Assembly (NCBI GenBank): GCA_013397115.1
Contig: VWZW01004039.1
Location: forward strand, 70,093 to 134,092
Direction of reading: 5' to 3'
Source of the DNA: Edolisoma coerulescens
Taxonomy: Eukaryota; Chordata; Aves; Passeriformes; Campephagidae
Length of the DNA stretch: 64,000 bases
Shown piece by piece: positions 47,756 to 60,104 of the stretch (its first letter is position 1; the number at the start of each line of letters is the position of its first letter). The position numbers were made by a program, and so were the translations under genes. The notes below the pieces were generated by a model. The model searched no databases. It was not told where the DNA came from and saw nothing but the letters and a program-made list of their open reading frames with translations.

Positions 47756-48919
47756 AGAAGGGACACAGACCCCCACAAGGGAATTCTTAATCTGCACCAT
47801 GGTGTCGAACATCTTAAATAATTTTCCATCCCACTGAGATTTGAGCAGCCAGGTCCCATCAGGCCAGCACTGTGCTTTCCTCTCCCATCCTGCCCGGAGC
47901 AGGGAGAGTGCACAGCTACGAACATGCCAGAGAATCCTGCAGTGTGTTACTTGTGAGCCATGATTTGGGACTGCTTGTCTTTGTGGCCTATGAAAATCAT
48001 ATCTGCTTTGTACAAAAGGCTTGTTTGCAATGTATAAATCCTGGGAGCTGTAAAATACCAACAGCTGCTGGAAAGGGCACTGGAAGTTCAGCAGCTGGAG
48101 ACTGTTTGATCTCTCTGGAGCTCAAGTCCTGCTTATAATAGCAGTCTCAGAAGCCAGCAGATATTCCCAATAAGCTCTGCTCAGCAACAGATACTCTTCA
48201 AAATGATATTAAAAAGGAAAATATGTGTCAAAACTAGACAAAGGGTCAAGTCTTCTCCTCACAAAAGCTGCTCCTTGAGATTACACATGTATGCGAGATG
48301 AGCAGGTTTTAACCCGTGGTCTCTGCCACAGCTTTCAGATCTGTCAGTTTTCAGGCTTCAAACAAACCCTGTTACAGCTCGTCTGAAGTCCTGCAAACTC
48401 CAGGCTGTTGAATGTTAACCAGACACTCCTACATCACGCTCATTTGCTCTGGAGCAGATATTTTATCTTCAGGCTTCAGCTCACAGAAAATTGAACAAAT
48501 CTTCAGGCTGCCCCAGCTGCTCCTCAGTCGCTTATTTATCCTCAGGTTGAAGAAGCTGAATTTTATTCCTACAGGAAGCTCGGGCCAGGGGGGCGGCATC
48601 CTGTTTGCTGTATTTCCACTTTCACTGATGTTCCTCCAGGCTTCCAGTGAGAAGTGGCTCTTCCCCACCTTCTGTGTTTTTTGTTGTGATCACACCTTGA
48701 TGCACCCAGTGCTAAGAATTAGGATTGAGCACAAGCAGAAGTTTCTGCAGCAAGGGGCAGACCAAGAAGTAATTACACAATTGCCATCAGTCCAAACAAG
48801 GCATAACAAGCAGGTTTTGGACTGGAGACTGAGTGTTTGTCTAGGTTTCAGTTCCTGAGGACGTTTTGAGTGTTTCACTGAAAAAAAAAAAGCCCTTTGT
48901 GGGATGAGTTGCTCAGGCT

Positions 48920-49022
48920 GCCCAGAAGATTTTGACATAGCAGCCACGTCGAAGTAAGTGGGATTGAGCACCCAAACCTTTTCAAGAGTATTGAGAAGCT
49001 TATCCTGGCTGTCTTCCCTGTC
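48920..49022 (-). pseudogene. MYH16: Possible MYH16 remnant, NPYDY region exon
   Basis: The acceptor CTCCTCAG (ending at 49023) precedes DKLLNTLEKVWVLNPTYFD. This can be aligned with the motor segment PELLDMLLITNNPYDY. It lies between the GKFIRIHFG exon and the FDVLG exon, as expected. The match is weak and the 3' end is not defined. Confidence 0.4.
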
Positions 49023-50958
49023 CTGAGGAGATGCAAGCAATTAGCATGAAACAGCTCAACACTTCAGTTTGAAAATTATCATTTTTACCTTCATGGCAGC
49101 CCTGCCAGATCAAGGGGGAACTCACCATGCATTGATCAAGACAAGGGAAGACAGCTTTCCTTTCTCACTCTGGCCTGCCTAAGGAAAAGTCACTTGCAAT
49201 CCTCTTCTTCCTGGATAATTAGTAACAACCCCCCACTGCAGAGAACCTATTTCAATCTCTGACCAAGCACAGTGCTGGTGAGTAGGTTTATTTTATCCTA
49301 GAAACAGAGGACTGAGCAGGGATGTGAGCATTAAAGGCAGTGAATAACACACACAAAGTGCTGTACCAGTAAGTTCAAGGAAGAAATTATAATATCTCTT
49401 GGCTCGTTCCTGGGAAATGACATGTGACTTCTCCAGACGTGGAACACAGAGGGGAACATATCCAGATGTATCCAGCAGCCAGAGATTGAAAAGTCAAAGC
49501 CCTATGGATGTCAGTGAGAATTTGCTTTTGATATCAGTGAAAGCAGTATTTCACCAATCTCCTTTGGAAGTCCTGTGAGTGCAGCAAGAACGACAGCATC
49601 CTTCAGTGATGCTCCCAGAACATGCCTTAACCTTCACAGTGTTCCCACTGACACAAGTTTTAGTACGGATATTTTAACAGCAAGTGAAAGAGAGGCAGAA
49701 AATGCCATTGCTTGTCCAGTCATGTCATTGTTGGGTTCAGGAACAGCTTTCCAGCTTAACTCATCCTGCTTCTGAGCATCCTCTGAATTGCCAATGCATA
49801 GTTTGTAAGGTTGTCCTGTGAATTGTGCCCTTACACTACCCTTTGTTTCAGAGAAGAGCTCTGGAGAAGGTGGTTTGTACCCTGTAATCACTCTGTCCGT
49901 GCCTTCTGCCAGGCTCTAACTCAGTTTGGCTTTTGGTCTCCACAAGACCCATCCTCCTCTAGACCTCACTGCATCAATTCACTCCAAAATCCCCAGAGGG
50001 ATACCAAGTCACCAGACCTTGCAGGAGGTCCTGCCTGGGCATTTTCATCCTTCCCTCTCAGCCAGAGTCTTCTCTCCATATAACTCTGCTGTGAGCTGCA
50101 TCATGTGAGTTTTCAGGCAAGTTTAGGTTGACTCAAACCACCTTTATTGTCAGTTTTAGTCAGTCCAAGTGACTTTGGGGAGGACTCACAATCCCTTCTG
50201 CCTGCAGAGCTCCAGCCAAGGTGCAGGAGGACCTTGGCCAGTGCTGCTGCCTGCCCAGCAAAGGTCTGGCCATGCCAGGCTGGAAGAGGCTGAAAGCTGC
50301 CAGGAAACAACCTCAACTTGCCTCGGCTTTGAACTGTCCACAGAGGCAAATCCAACATATGGTTCCTGGGTGTGAAGCAAATCTGGGATGAGTTGAAAGT
50401 CGGAGGGATGCAGACAATCCCACATTAAAGAATGACTGGTCCATATGTTTCCTCTCTCCTTTTTCTGTGTGTTGAAGGGCTTTAGTCAGGAAACATGGTG
50501 GGGTCTTTTTACCTTGGGAGCTGGGATTTGTGGCTCTCAATTTAGTGTTGGATGCACATGTGCAAGCACAGAACAATGCACCTTCCCTGCAGAGCTATTT
50601 TTAGGGTCCTGGTTGCAAGACAATTACAGTGTTGTGCTGCTGAGTGTTAGTAATGGTTGCAATATAATCGTGGAGTGAAAAGTGCACAGCTTTTGGGGGA
50701 GGCATCCTGTCCTTTTTGTGTGCACAGAATCTCACAGGCACGTAACGAAAGAGGAAATAAATTTGTCATCATCTAAAACATGTAATTCCACTGTGGAAGG
50801 AGAGACAGAGTTTGGTTTCATTTACAGCAGTGCAGATCCCTTCAGTTCACAGAATTCATTTCAGATTTGCTCGTGTCTGATTTAATCAAAACACGGTCCA
50901 TTCAACACAAGAAAAAATCCAAAGTGAAGTTAATATAGAGAATTATCTGCTTACTTAC

Positions 50959-51022
50959 AACTCCCAGTGTTAGCCCCAACCAGCCTCCCTGTGCCGCCAC
51001 AGTGAATTCAGATAAATTTGCC
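50959..51022 (-). pseudogene. MYH16: MYH16 remnant, GKFIRIHFG exon with a single nonsense codon
   Basis: The acceptor TTTTCTCATCCAG precedes GKFI, a stop, then IHCGGTGRLVGANTGS, matching [20 protein letters not shown]. The stop TGA (51008-51010) replaces the Arg codon, as expected from CGA to TGA at a CpG. Length is 64 nt, the length I recall for this exon in sarcomeric MYH genes. The donor GTAAGTAA (50951-50958) is perfect. Confidence 0.92.
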
Positions 51023-51711
51023 CTGGATGAGAAAATAAAAGATGAGTCTGTTAATCAAGATTGCAATATCTGTAGGAAAACAGAAAGTAGCTGAGAGGTT
51101 CTGAGTGTTCATCAGGGACAGACAGCGTTGCCTGTAGGGGCAAATTTGCAAGTCAGTGAGAGGAAATTTAATCTTTTCAAAGATCAGATCTATAAAAAAC
51201 CCTCTTTCTTCTTGGATTCTGTATTAGAGCTTAAAGAAATCCTCCTTTCTCTGCAGCATATGGCAGAAGTATGTAGCACACAGAAACAGGAATGAGGCTT
51301 CGGTTGAAACCCCCAATGTTTTGCATGTTCACTGAGAACTTCAAAATTAAAAATAAACTGCAGAAAATCTGCAAAATAATCTGAAAAAAATCTGTAAAAT
51401 TAAAAATAATCTGCATTTTGAATCTTTGCAGCAGTGATCAGTTGAAAGGGCATTGATTTGAGGGGTTGTTCAAAAGTATTTTTTAATTTGACATATAAAA
51501 ATTTGACATCTAAAAACAGGAAGGCAAAACGACAGTGACAAACTCAGTTCAAGAAAACAGGAACCAATAATGCTCAGCGGGAAGTGTTAGTAAATAGAAA
51601 TTAACTTTACTGCTTGAGGAAGCATTTTAAGATAGTTTTGGTTTTATTTTTTTCTGAGGGAAGATCTTTGTATGATCTACAGTGACCTACCAGTGAAGGG
51701 CTGGTACTGAC

Positions 51712-51803
51712 AAGTGGAAGGAATTGTTCTTCCTCTTATTTTTAGCATTATTAAGGGTCTCCAGAAGAGGATTCATCTGGATGACCTTATCTTCCAGGGA
51801 TTC
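51712..51803 (-). pseudogene. MYH16: MYH16 remnant, switch-1 exon (LEDKVIQMNPLLE)
   Basis: The acceptor TTTTTGCAG precedes LEDKVIQMNPLLETLNNAKN and then KRKNNSFH. This matches the striated myosin segment LEDQIIQANP-LEAFGNAKT, then RNDNSSRF. The donor GTCAGT is at 51706-51711. The exon is 92 nt against 93 expected, so one base is lost, and the invariant NNSSRFG of switch 1 is altered. Confidence 0.9.
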
Positions 51804-52499
51804 CTGCAAAAACCAGCAGGATGCTCAATGCTGAAGCCTTGGGCTTTGAGCACAGTGACCCCTCACCATCCAAACCAACCCGGGGAATAGATTTTCTGTC
51901 AGTCAGCTCCCACGAAAAGCTGAATTACTGCTGCGAGCAGGAATTCCATTCAGGTTCAGCCGTGCCAGAGGCTCTCCACAGGGGTCCAGCCGTGTGGATT
52001 TGGGGCAGGCGGGAGTCTGGCTAATCCCAGTTCCAAGAGGGAACACCAAATGCAAAGTGCACTGCAGGGCTTAGTACTTCAGTGTTCTAGGAAAGAGCGT
52101 TTGGGGTATTCCAGGATTTGAGAGACCCACAGGGGAATGGTCGGGCAACGCTGGGATGTGCAGGCAGAAAGCTGGGAAAGAGGAATGAGGTTTGTTGCTT
52201 GGAGTAGGAGGAAGGTTATTCCAAGGATAGAGGGCAGCATAAGACAGGCTAGGAATGTGTGTGGGACAGGGAGAGCCTGGGGGGAGAAGTTGTGGAGGAG
52301 GAAACAGGCGTGCAGGGACAAGCTGGGACTTGACAATCCAGAGGTCTGGCGGTGAGGAAGCTGGAAGGAGGAATAGGAAACCACCGAAGGAATCCCACAA
52401 GGCTTGAATAACAGGATTTCTGCTGCATGGCCAAATGTAGCTGCTATTCATGTCTTTAAATTCAGAATTGTTTTACTGACCCCCACAGCAGAGTCTGAG

Positions 52500-52564
52500 G
52501 GGAGATGAAGAAGAAAAAGAAGAACAAAGGAAGAGGAAATAAGAAAAAAGAAAGGGAAAATGGA
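52500..52564. repeat. Purine-only (GA-rich) tract ending in an N
   Basis: About 60 nearly pure purine bases (GAAGAAGAAAAAGAAGAACA type) run up to an undetermined base at 52564, probably a sequencing or assembly weak point. Confidence 0.75.
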
Positions 52565-53244
52565 NCATGGTGGAATTCTTTCTAGTTGATGCCAAACAAC
52601 TTTCCTCATTGCTATCATGACAAAAAAGACTGGGTCTCCCTCCCTGATTATTGATGCTTATGTCTCCTTCATTATTTGGATAACCTGCTCTTCACAGTAT
52701 TTTACCCAGATAAAACACTTTTTATTATGCTTTGGTTGTGCAGGTGGCAGGATATAAAGTTCTGGGAAATCCCACCTGGCTGAGGATCCCCGAGGCTGCT
52801 CTACAGCACAGTCCTCTCAGGAATCTCCATGCTCTCTGCAAACACTGTGATTATTCCTCCCACTGCTATTTATTCCCATTTCCAGACCACCTGGGAGCCC
52901 CTAGAGCTCTGTGTGAGGGTGGATTCATTGCAGCCACAGATGAAGATTCCCCCCTGTTTTATGAATGGGCAAAAAGAGATGCAGGGAATTAACTTGTAGA
53001 GAGGGCAAAGGAAAGCAGAGAACTCAAACATTCTGGTATTTTGCCATTTACTTTTAACAAGGAAACCCTTTCTCTTCACTCAGAAGGAAAAATCTGTCCC
53101 AGGGCTTGTTCATGGCCTCAGGTTTCTCTTTCTCAGGTAGAGCCAGGAGCTGTCTGCGGTCAGTGTCATCCACACTCTCTCCCTTATAACCATTGGTCAT
53201 TTTGGCTTCTCTTTTGGGTTGAAGGTAAAACTAGAAGAAAAAGA

Positions 53245-53357
53245 GAAGGACACCAGTGCTTCCCACGTTGTTGAGAAGCAGATTGAAGAAACCCAGAATT
53301 TCCTGTGGTGGTGTCCTCTTCACACCAGTGATACCTTCCAGTTCAACAGGAACCTGC
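53245..53357 (-). pseudogene. MYH16: Doubtful MYH16 motor exon (P-loop/HF-helix region?)
   Basis: A good acceptor (CTTTTGCTGCAG, ending at 53358) precedes an open stretch reading GVKRTPPQEILGFF. This loosely resembles the GKTVNTKRVIQYF helix after the myosin P-loop and sits in the right order upstream of the 51.8 kb exon. There is no intact GESGAGKT. The similarity is weak and could be chance. Confidence 0.2.
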
Positions 53358-56300
53358 AGCAAAAGGAAGATCCCAAATATGAGTGGTAGCTCCTAAGAGG
53401 GGTCAGAAAACAAGAGATTGACTGGAGAAAAAATAGGGAGAATATTCCCACTTTCTCTTCAGCCTTCCTCACTACCAGTCCCAGGACACTGGGAACCTAC
53501 CAACAGCTGAAAACAGGGGGCTTTTCTCCCATCTTTTTTTCCTGAAAACTGTTAGACCAATTCTGGTGAGGGCAGTTTTTGGATGGGGGTTCAGAGGAAA
53601 CTGAAAGAGAAGACCTGGTTCATCAGCTCCTGCCCTCAGCCATCAAAAACTACCAGGAGAGTCCACAGCACATCCATTTCCCATGGCCCGTGGTGGTTTT
53701 CACTCTTGTCACAACCTGAGTTGTGGCAAAGCCATTCCAGAGGAGGGAGTAGGGGAGTTCAAGGACATGACTTATGTCCCAAGGCTTTGCATTTTTTGGG
53801 CCCTGTCCCGTGCTGGGAGCAGACTGTGTCCCACACTCCAGGCAGTTTTCCTTCCCCCACCCACACTTCTGCACCAGCTTTAAAGCTGCCAAGGCAGCAG
53901 CTGATGGTGAGCGCTGTGTCCGTGTCCAGCACCCAAAGATGTGCCCCCGGGGACCAGCCCTACCTGCTCAGCTCGCTGCTCCCTGCAGAGGCAAAGCTGG
54001 TTTCATCATTCCTATGATTAAAGGGGACAGGGGCTGTGCTGTGGCTTTCTTTGGCAGCAGGGACACACTGCCCAGGCCGAGGGCTGCTGTCTGTCCCACC
54101 TCTGCAGCCCTAAGCGATGCTGGGCGCCAGCCCGGTGACTCAGCCTGCTCAGGAGTCAGGCTGGGCACAGTGGGAGAAGCCCCTGGGCTGGGGAGGGGAC
54201 TTCTGGCCACCAGGGTCTGGGTTTAGAGGCCACTGCTTGGGCTGCAGTCAGGACAGCTTGGCACTGGTCAGAGGCAGCGGTGGCCCTGGCCCTCCTGGTG
54301 ATCTCATTTCCCCACCATCCTCCTGAAAACCTTGATGGGCTAAAAATATATGTGTGCAAAGACTCCAAGGCAGCAGGGCTGCGCCCTTGGAAACCAGCTT
54401 CCCGGCTCCAAAAGATCCTGGTGTGACACCCTCAGCTGCAATCTGCTGCTCTGGGGCGAATTTCACCCGCAAAGCAGGAAGGAGAAATTTCCTCCGTCCA
54501 TTTCCGCTTTGATCAGGCAGAGATAAGGAATGTAACAGCTCAGCAATCATTTCCCCTCTCAATCTACACAGCTAAATCTGTGGGCTGGCTGGGTTTAGAT
54601 GCCTGGATTTGCAATTTATATTTGAGCCCTGGCTCAGGTCTGCCCTTAATCCGTCACCTCCCTGAAGCACAGGGACTAACGTGGTCCCTGAAACAGATCA
54701 ATGAAATGTTAAACCAAACACCTACGGAAAATGAGTGTATTAAACAAAACAGCTCATACTTGCATCAAACAGAGTTTCCTGGGTGCAGGTGTCAGACTCT
54801 TCTGGAACTTTAAATTCTTTATACCTCACCATCCTTTCATAGCTGGGGAAACTGAGGCAGGACATGATGACAACTTATACCTTCAGACTTGTCCACCCAG
54901 TGTCACCCATGTTTTGCCAGACAGTGTACCTACAGAAAGCCTATTTTGTTCTGACCTTTCAGTCTGAAGCCAGGAGTGACGCTTTTAAAAGCTTAGGTGT
55001 AAATGTAGACCCAAAAGTCAAGGAAAGGGTAAGGCCATGCCAACAGCTGGGGATGAGTTAAAATTCTGAGATCTCATCTCCTCAAGGTCACATGGAATTT
55101 AATAAACTTATGATTAAAATACCTGTGAATTCAAGTCTACCGGATAAAAACAGTGAATATCAATCCAGATGGGCTCCACACACACCTGCAGGCACCATCT
55201 TTTTCTCTCTCTGACTCTGCCTCCCATTGCTGCCACATGGTCCTTCCTGCTCTCCATCCCACACCTCTTCCCAGCCACCACACACAGCAGGTACCTACCA
55301 GGTTAAACCCAAGGTCCTGGAAGGTGTGTGTCTGCAAGGGCTGGCCAGGCTCTTTCAGAGCTGTCCAAAGGGCCTGAACCAGCAATTACATTTTAAAAGA
55401 GACAACACATTACTTATCCATAAGTCCAGTTGGGTGGTAACGCTGGGAGCCTGATTGGGAAGCTTTAATGCACCAGGAGACGTCAAATATTGCTTTGTTT
55501 TATGGCAATTTCTTCTTGTCTTGCCTTGTAGGGTGTTCTATAAACTCAGCTGCTGGGGGGGTAGGGACAAGAGGCTGAAATAGAAGGACCATCTAAAGAA
55601 ACTTCTGTGCAAAGTCACATTCTTGGCCGTATTTTCTTGCCAAGGTGGAACAGCAGATTTCATCAGACCTGATCTTTGGCAGGCAAACCTCAGGCTGAAC
55701 CCTTGGCAGGAGCAGCCACACTGGTGATGGAACTGAAGTTTCATTTAAAAATCATTTCTGTGCCCCATGTTTATGATGAATGAACCCTGTGTGTCTGCTG
55801 CAAGCAGAGAGTATAAAGCTGTTGTTGTGTTACCATCCTGCGTGTTTCAGTCACTCAGTGGGCATGAACTGCCCTGAAAGACATGAAAGACAACAGCTCC
55901 TGTATCAGCCCTAAGTATTTCTCTGCTATATTTGCCTCAGCTGGAGCGTTTGGGATGTGGTTACCCTGCCAGGATTGCCATTGTGGGTGTTGTGGGTGAA
56001 CACGCTTGGGATTGAGTTTCCAAGCAGGAAGATTCAGATAAACAGCTGCTTTGAGGTGAAAATTAGAGAGTTCATGTTACACCCACCTCTTGAATTTGTA
56101 ACTGACTATTCACCCTGAAAATCTGATTCTAGGAACTCAGCATGTCCCGTCAGGAGCAGAATAATACCACAGAAACCACGGCCAGCCGGAGTCCTGAACA
56201 CTGAGAACTGTGATTAACTCCTCAGGAATCTCTCTGGAGCAAGTCATATTTTCTGGGCTTTTTTAGGTAATTATTTCAAACCTTGAATCTGTGAATGGGG

Positions 56301-57032
56301 ATTGTAAACAGTTCTCAGCCCAACATCTTAGAGAAGGACTTGAAATGCATCAAATAAATAATGGGTTCTGACCTGTTTGCTCATGTGTAACATGAAAATA
56401 TAAATATTTTGACCACACAGGAGGAGAGACCTGCAAAGGCAGCAATTGGATCTCTCCACGCAGTGATCCAAGGCAGAATGGCAAACCTGAAATAGCTGCT
56501 GGCCCACTCAGCCCATGGATGCATCAGCAAGGGCCAGGACTCAGCCAAGCTTCTTTCTGCTTCCGAGGGTGCCTCTTGCTGAGTTTAATGATGTGTTGTA
56601 GCAGTGTCCATAGCCCAGGCCCTGTCCTGTATCTTGCTGGCCACACTCTGCTCCAGCACATCACCACACTCAAAACCTGCTGGGACAGCCTGGGCTGGGC
56701 TGCAGCTGCTTCACCCAGCCGTGTCCCTTTACGATTACATTATCTGGGAAGGGGGGGTTGGAAGGTTCCCTCAGAGAATAGAGGAGAGATTGTGGAGTGA
56801 CGTGTCCCGATAGCAGAGCACAGCAAGCCCTGCAGACCACGGATCGTGGAGGGAGTTGTCTGCTGAGCAGGATGTTTGCCTTTGGTGTGGGCTCAGTTTC
56901 TTGCCCTGACACAGATTCCTTCATCATGTTAAAGTGAGACTGAGAGTCCAGCCCTCTTGCCTGAAGGGATGTAGAGCATAACTCTGTTTCAGTTTGGAAA
57001 ATGGCCTTCAGATAAGGGCAGGTCAGCCCATG

Positions 57033-57255
57033 TAGAATCCCAGAATGGTTTTGGCTGGAAGGACCTTAAAGCTCATCTCGTTCCAGCCCCTGCCATGGGC
57101 AGGGACACCTTCCACTAGCCCAGGTTGCTCCAAACCCCATCCAGCCTAGTTTTGGACACTTCCAGGGATGGGGCAGCCACAGCTTCTCTGGACAACCTGT
57201 GCCAGGGCCTCCCCACCCTCACAGGGAAGAACTCCTTCCTGCATGTATCTTACCT
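57033..57255 (-). mobile_element. CR1 LINE 3' fragment
   Basis: It starts TAGAATCCCAGAATGGTTTT and continues through 'ccatgggcagggacaccttccactagcccagg' to 'cctccccaccctcacagggaagaactcc'. Confidence 0.9.
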
Positions 57256-58032
57256 ACATTTCACCTATCCAATACAGACCACACATAAGAAAGGCTCTTG
57301 TCTCCCCCTCAGTGCTGCCAGGGATCCTAGGCTAGACACAGCAGCCCAGGTGTCCATAGTGACATTCCCAGTTAAAAAGAAGGAGGTTGTAAATGGAGGA
57401 GGACAAGGTGAGGAACAGGGAGTACAAAAGCATTTATGGCTGCTTGCTGTAGAGCTTCAGCCTTTGTGCTGTTGTGACAAGCCTTGGAATAACAAGGAAC
57501 TCAGTTTGGATGCTGCATTTTGGGGGTGCATTTCAGCAGCAGAAGCAAACTGATCTCTGGTGGTTCAGGGAGGAATGGAATCTGGATCGGAAAGCCCTGC
57601 TGAAGGATCACAGGGTTATATAAAGATCTGCCTCAGGAGACTGCAAGATGTTTTTGCATTTATTAGTCATTTAGAAAATAATGAAAGCTGCAACCTCATT
57701 CTCAGCTGTTGTCTGTGCTTGCTTGGGGAGGATCGGTGTATTCCTGTGAGGGCTGCAGGGACGTTGTCTCTACGGAGACACGAGAAGGCTCTAACCAAAC
57801 AAGGGCAGATCGCTGCTCGTGGGGCACAGAGGGTCTGATGGGGACAATGCCAAGGCCTTTCAAATCCCACCAGATGCTCAGTGAGTCACGAATCCTGCAG
57901 GAGACAGTCTGTGCATTGTGATCAAAAGCTTCAGGGAAGGGCACACGCAGGAAAGCAAAGTTCAAGTCTGTCTTCCTAGTATCCAACTTCCCAGTGCTCA
58001 CATTTTCAGTTGTAGCACTCAATGCAAGGAAT

Positions 58033-58500
58033 TATAGAATCTGAGAGTCATGGAATGGTTTGGTTGGAAAGCACCCTAAAGCTCACTTCATTCCAACCCC
58101 TTGCCATGGATAGTGCCCCCTCCACTATCCCAAGTTGCTCCAAGCCCCGTCCAACCTGGCCTGGAACACTTCCAGGGATCCAGGGGCAGCCACAGCTTCT
58201 CTGGACAACCTGTGCCAGGGCCTCACCACCCTCACAGGGAACAATTCCTTCCCAATATCCCATCTAACTCTGCCCTCTGTCAGTGGGAAGCCATTTCCCC
58301 TTGTCCTATCCCTCCATCCCTTCTCCAAAGTCCCTCTCAAGCTCTCCTGGAGCCCTTTTAGGCACTGGAAGGGCCTCTGTGGTCTCCCTGGAGTCTCCTC
58401 TCCAGGTGAATACCCCCAGCTTTCCCAGCCTGGCTCCAGAGCAGCCCTTGGAGCATCTCTGTGGCATCCTCTGGACTCACTCCAGCAGCTCCTCATCCTT
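58033..58500 (-). mobile_element. Longer CR1 LINE 3' fragment
   Basis: It starts TAGAATCTGAGAGTCATGGA and extends past the usual end into 'ccccttgtcctatccctccatccc ... ctccaggtgaatacccccagctttcccagcctggctccagagcagccc'. The open frames crossing it are on both strands and are not ORF2 remnants. Confidence 0.92.
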
Positions 58501-60104
58501 GTGATGATGGCTGCCCCAGAGCTAGAAGTACTGTCCCAAATGGGGTCTCAGAAAGTGAAGCCGAGGTGCAGAATCCCCCCCACTGCTGCCCACGCTGTGG
58601 GATCAGCCCAGGACACGGGTGGGTCATGCAGAATTCAGTTTACATTTTTACATACAATTTGTTACACTGTCACATTTCCAGGACAGCCCTCAGAGCAGTG
58701 GAGTGGCAGGAAGGAGATGGAATTACCGGGGGGCTCCCCAAAAGCTCGTTCCCAAATCAGTGTGTGTGAGATGTGAAGCAGTTGCAACAGAGATGAACAT
58801 CACCTCCGGGCTTAGCAAAAATTATCTGCAGCTCTTGGATCAGGTGGAATATGCATGTCCAATCCCCTTTTTAGCATTTCCTAAGCATGGCTTTCAAAGG
58901 CAGGCCCCTAAATACACATTTTAAACAAAGACACTAATTTCTGTTGAAATGCTGTCCTCAGCTGGGATAATCGGAGGCGCTGGAGCAAGGTGAGCAGTCT
59001 GGCAGCAGGAAAGCTCATCTCCTCCTCTAATTAAGCTGCACTTGGACTCCCTGACAGCAAAGAGGCATCCAGAGGCTCAAGACCCCATGATTTATATGGA
59101 TTTCCTGGTGTTTTCATGGAGTTTCTCTTCTCTGCATGATTTACAAGGCACTCCACTCCTTTAGAGAGCACCTTAGCCTTTCTCCTGATAGATGCTGTGG
59201 ACCATGCATGATTTATGCAAAATTATGTGGGTTTTTGATTAATTCCAAGCTTTCTTCATCACTCCATTGTGCCTCATCCCCAAGTGCACTATAGATTTCT
59301 CTGTTTTAGTTCCTTGAATTACAGAGTCAGGGACTAAAGGAATAATTATTACTGGGCCCTGCTAAGGAAAAAAAAGTAAGATTTTTGGCCATAGGTGATT
59401 ATAGTTTCTGCAGCTGAATCAGTGTCCCATAACTGACAGAGGATAATGGATTTAATAAATAACTCTGATTAAGTCTGATGTTATTTTTAAATAATTTCAA
59501 AAACTGTTACTCTAATCCCTCCGTGGCTGGCAGAAAGGAGGATGCTCAGAAGTTAAAATTAGTTCCTTAATGTTCAGCCTGGTGTGGAGTTACAGGCGCT
59601 CCAGGGCTGCCCTGGTTTTCTGGGGCATCCGCTTACAGTGGAGCCGAATGGACATTAACAGCTGCCTTTGGAAAGGGGGAATGAGCTCCACAACTCACAC
59701 AGCCCTGCTGCTGTTCTCCTTCCTAATGCTCTGATAGCTCAGCAGGAGCTCCCAGCCCAGCTGATGGGATAATCAGTTGGTGTTACACTTCACAAGCTGT
59801 CTTCCTGCACACAAATTCCCTTTCCCTTAATTCCCAGGGAATTCCCAGCTCTCCCAGGCCTCTTTATCAATAAATATAGATCTCTTCTGTATAATGTCAA
59901 TATGACTATTTTCCTTTTTGTTTTTCAGCGCCTACATTTCAGAGTGATCCCATTTCTTGGCTGGGAAAACGACCTGAAGAACACTTTGCCTTGAAAACCA
60001 CCACACAGTCCCACAGCCACAGCAGGAGCTGTTTCAACTGAAATGATGGAAAACCATACTTCTTTCCTCCTCCTCTTTTTCCTCCCCCTTCTTTTCTCCC
60101 CCAT

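Larger units (their letters stand above)
30428..51803 (-). pseudogene. MYH16: Decayed striated-muscle myosin heavy chain gene, probable MYH16
   Basis: At least 18 short blocks on the minus strand match a class II striated myosin heavy chain, in protein order, from the motor (about residue 205, beta-cardiac numbering) to the distal rod (about 1710). Most keep AG acceptors and GT donors and are separated by introns of about 0.3-2.5 kb, so this is a unitary gene remnant and not a retrocopy. Many are interrupted by in-frame stops (51008-51010, 47700-47702, 45572-45574, 41688-41690, 41676-41678, 41610-41612, 41036-41038, 39283-39285, 39190-39192, 35255-35257, 34683-34685) and frameshifts. Known synteny supports MYH16: in human it lies beside ARPC1A in the same orientation, upstream of it. 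MYH16 encodes the fast, high-force masticatory myosin of jaw-closing muscle. The N-terminus, P-loop, most of the central motor and the C-terminal assembly region were not found. Another sarcomeric MYH is possible but less likely given the neighbour. Confidence 0.92.
51804..57030. other. Region 5' of the detected myosin exons, no gene supported
   Basis: The N-terminal MYH16 exons should lie here if retained. I saw no convincing SH3-like, NPYKW or GESGAGKT segment on the minus strand, only the doubtful block at 53245-53357. Confidence 0.5.

Noticed and set aside
47756..47835. LFKMFDTMVQIKN segment considered as the myosin KMF-WMVTRIN exon
   Set aside because: It lies upstream of the FDVLG exon, which is the wrong order, and the similarity is limited to a few residues.
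30428..51803. Processed (retroposed) myosin pseudogene
   Set aside because: The blocks are separated by introns with recognisable AG/GT sites, spread over more than 21 kb, and sit at the syntenic MYH16 locus.
58125..58776. Open frames of 213 and 123 codons near 58 kb and 195 codons at 59925-60512
   Set aside because: Their central parts are the CR1 3' non-coding tail read in arbitrary frames; the same peptides (for example QVAPSPVQPGLEHFQG) recur wherever CR1 occurs.
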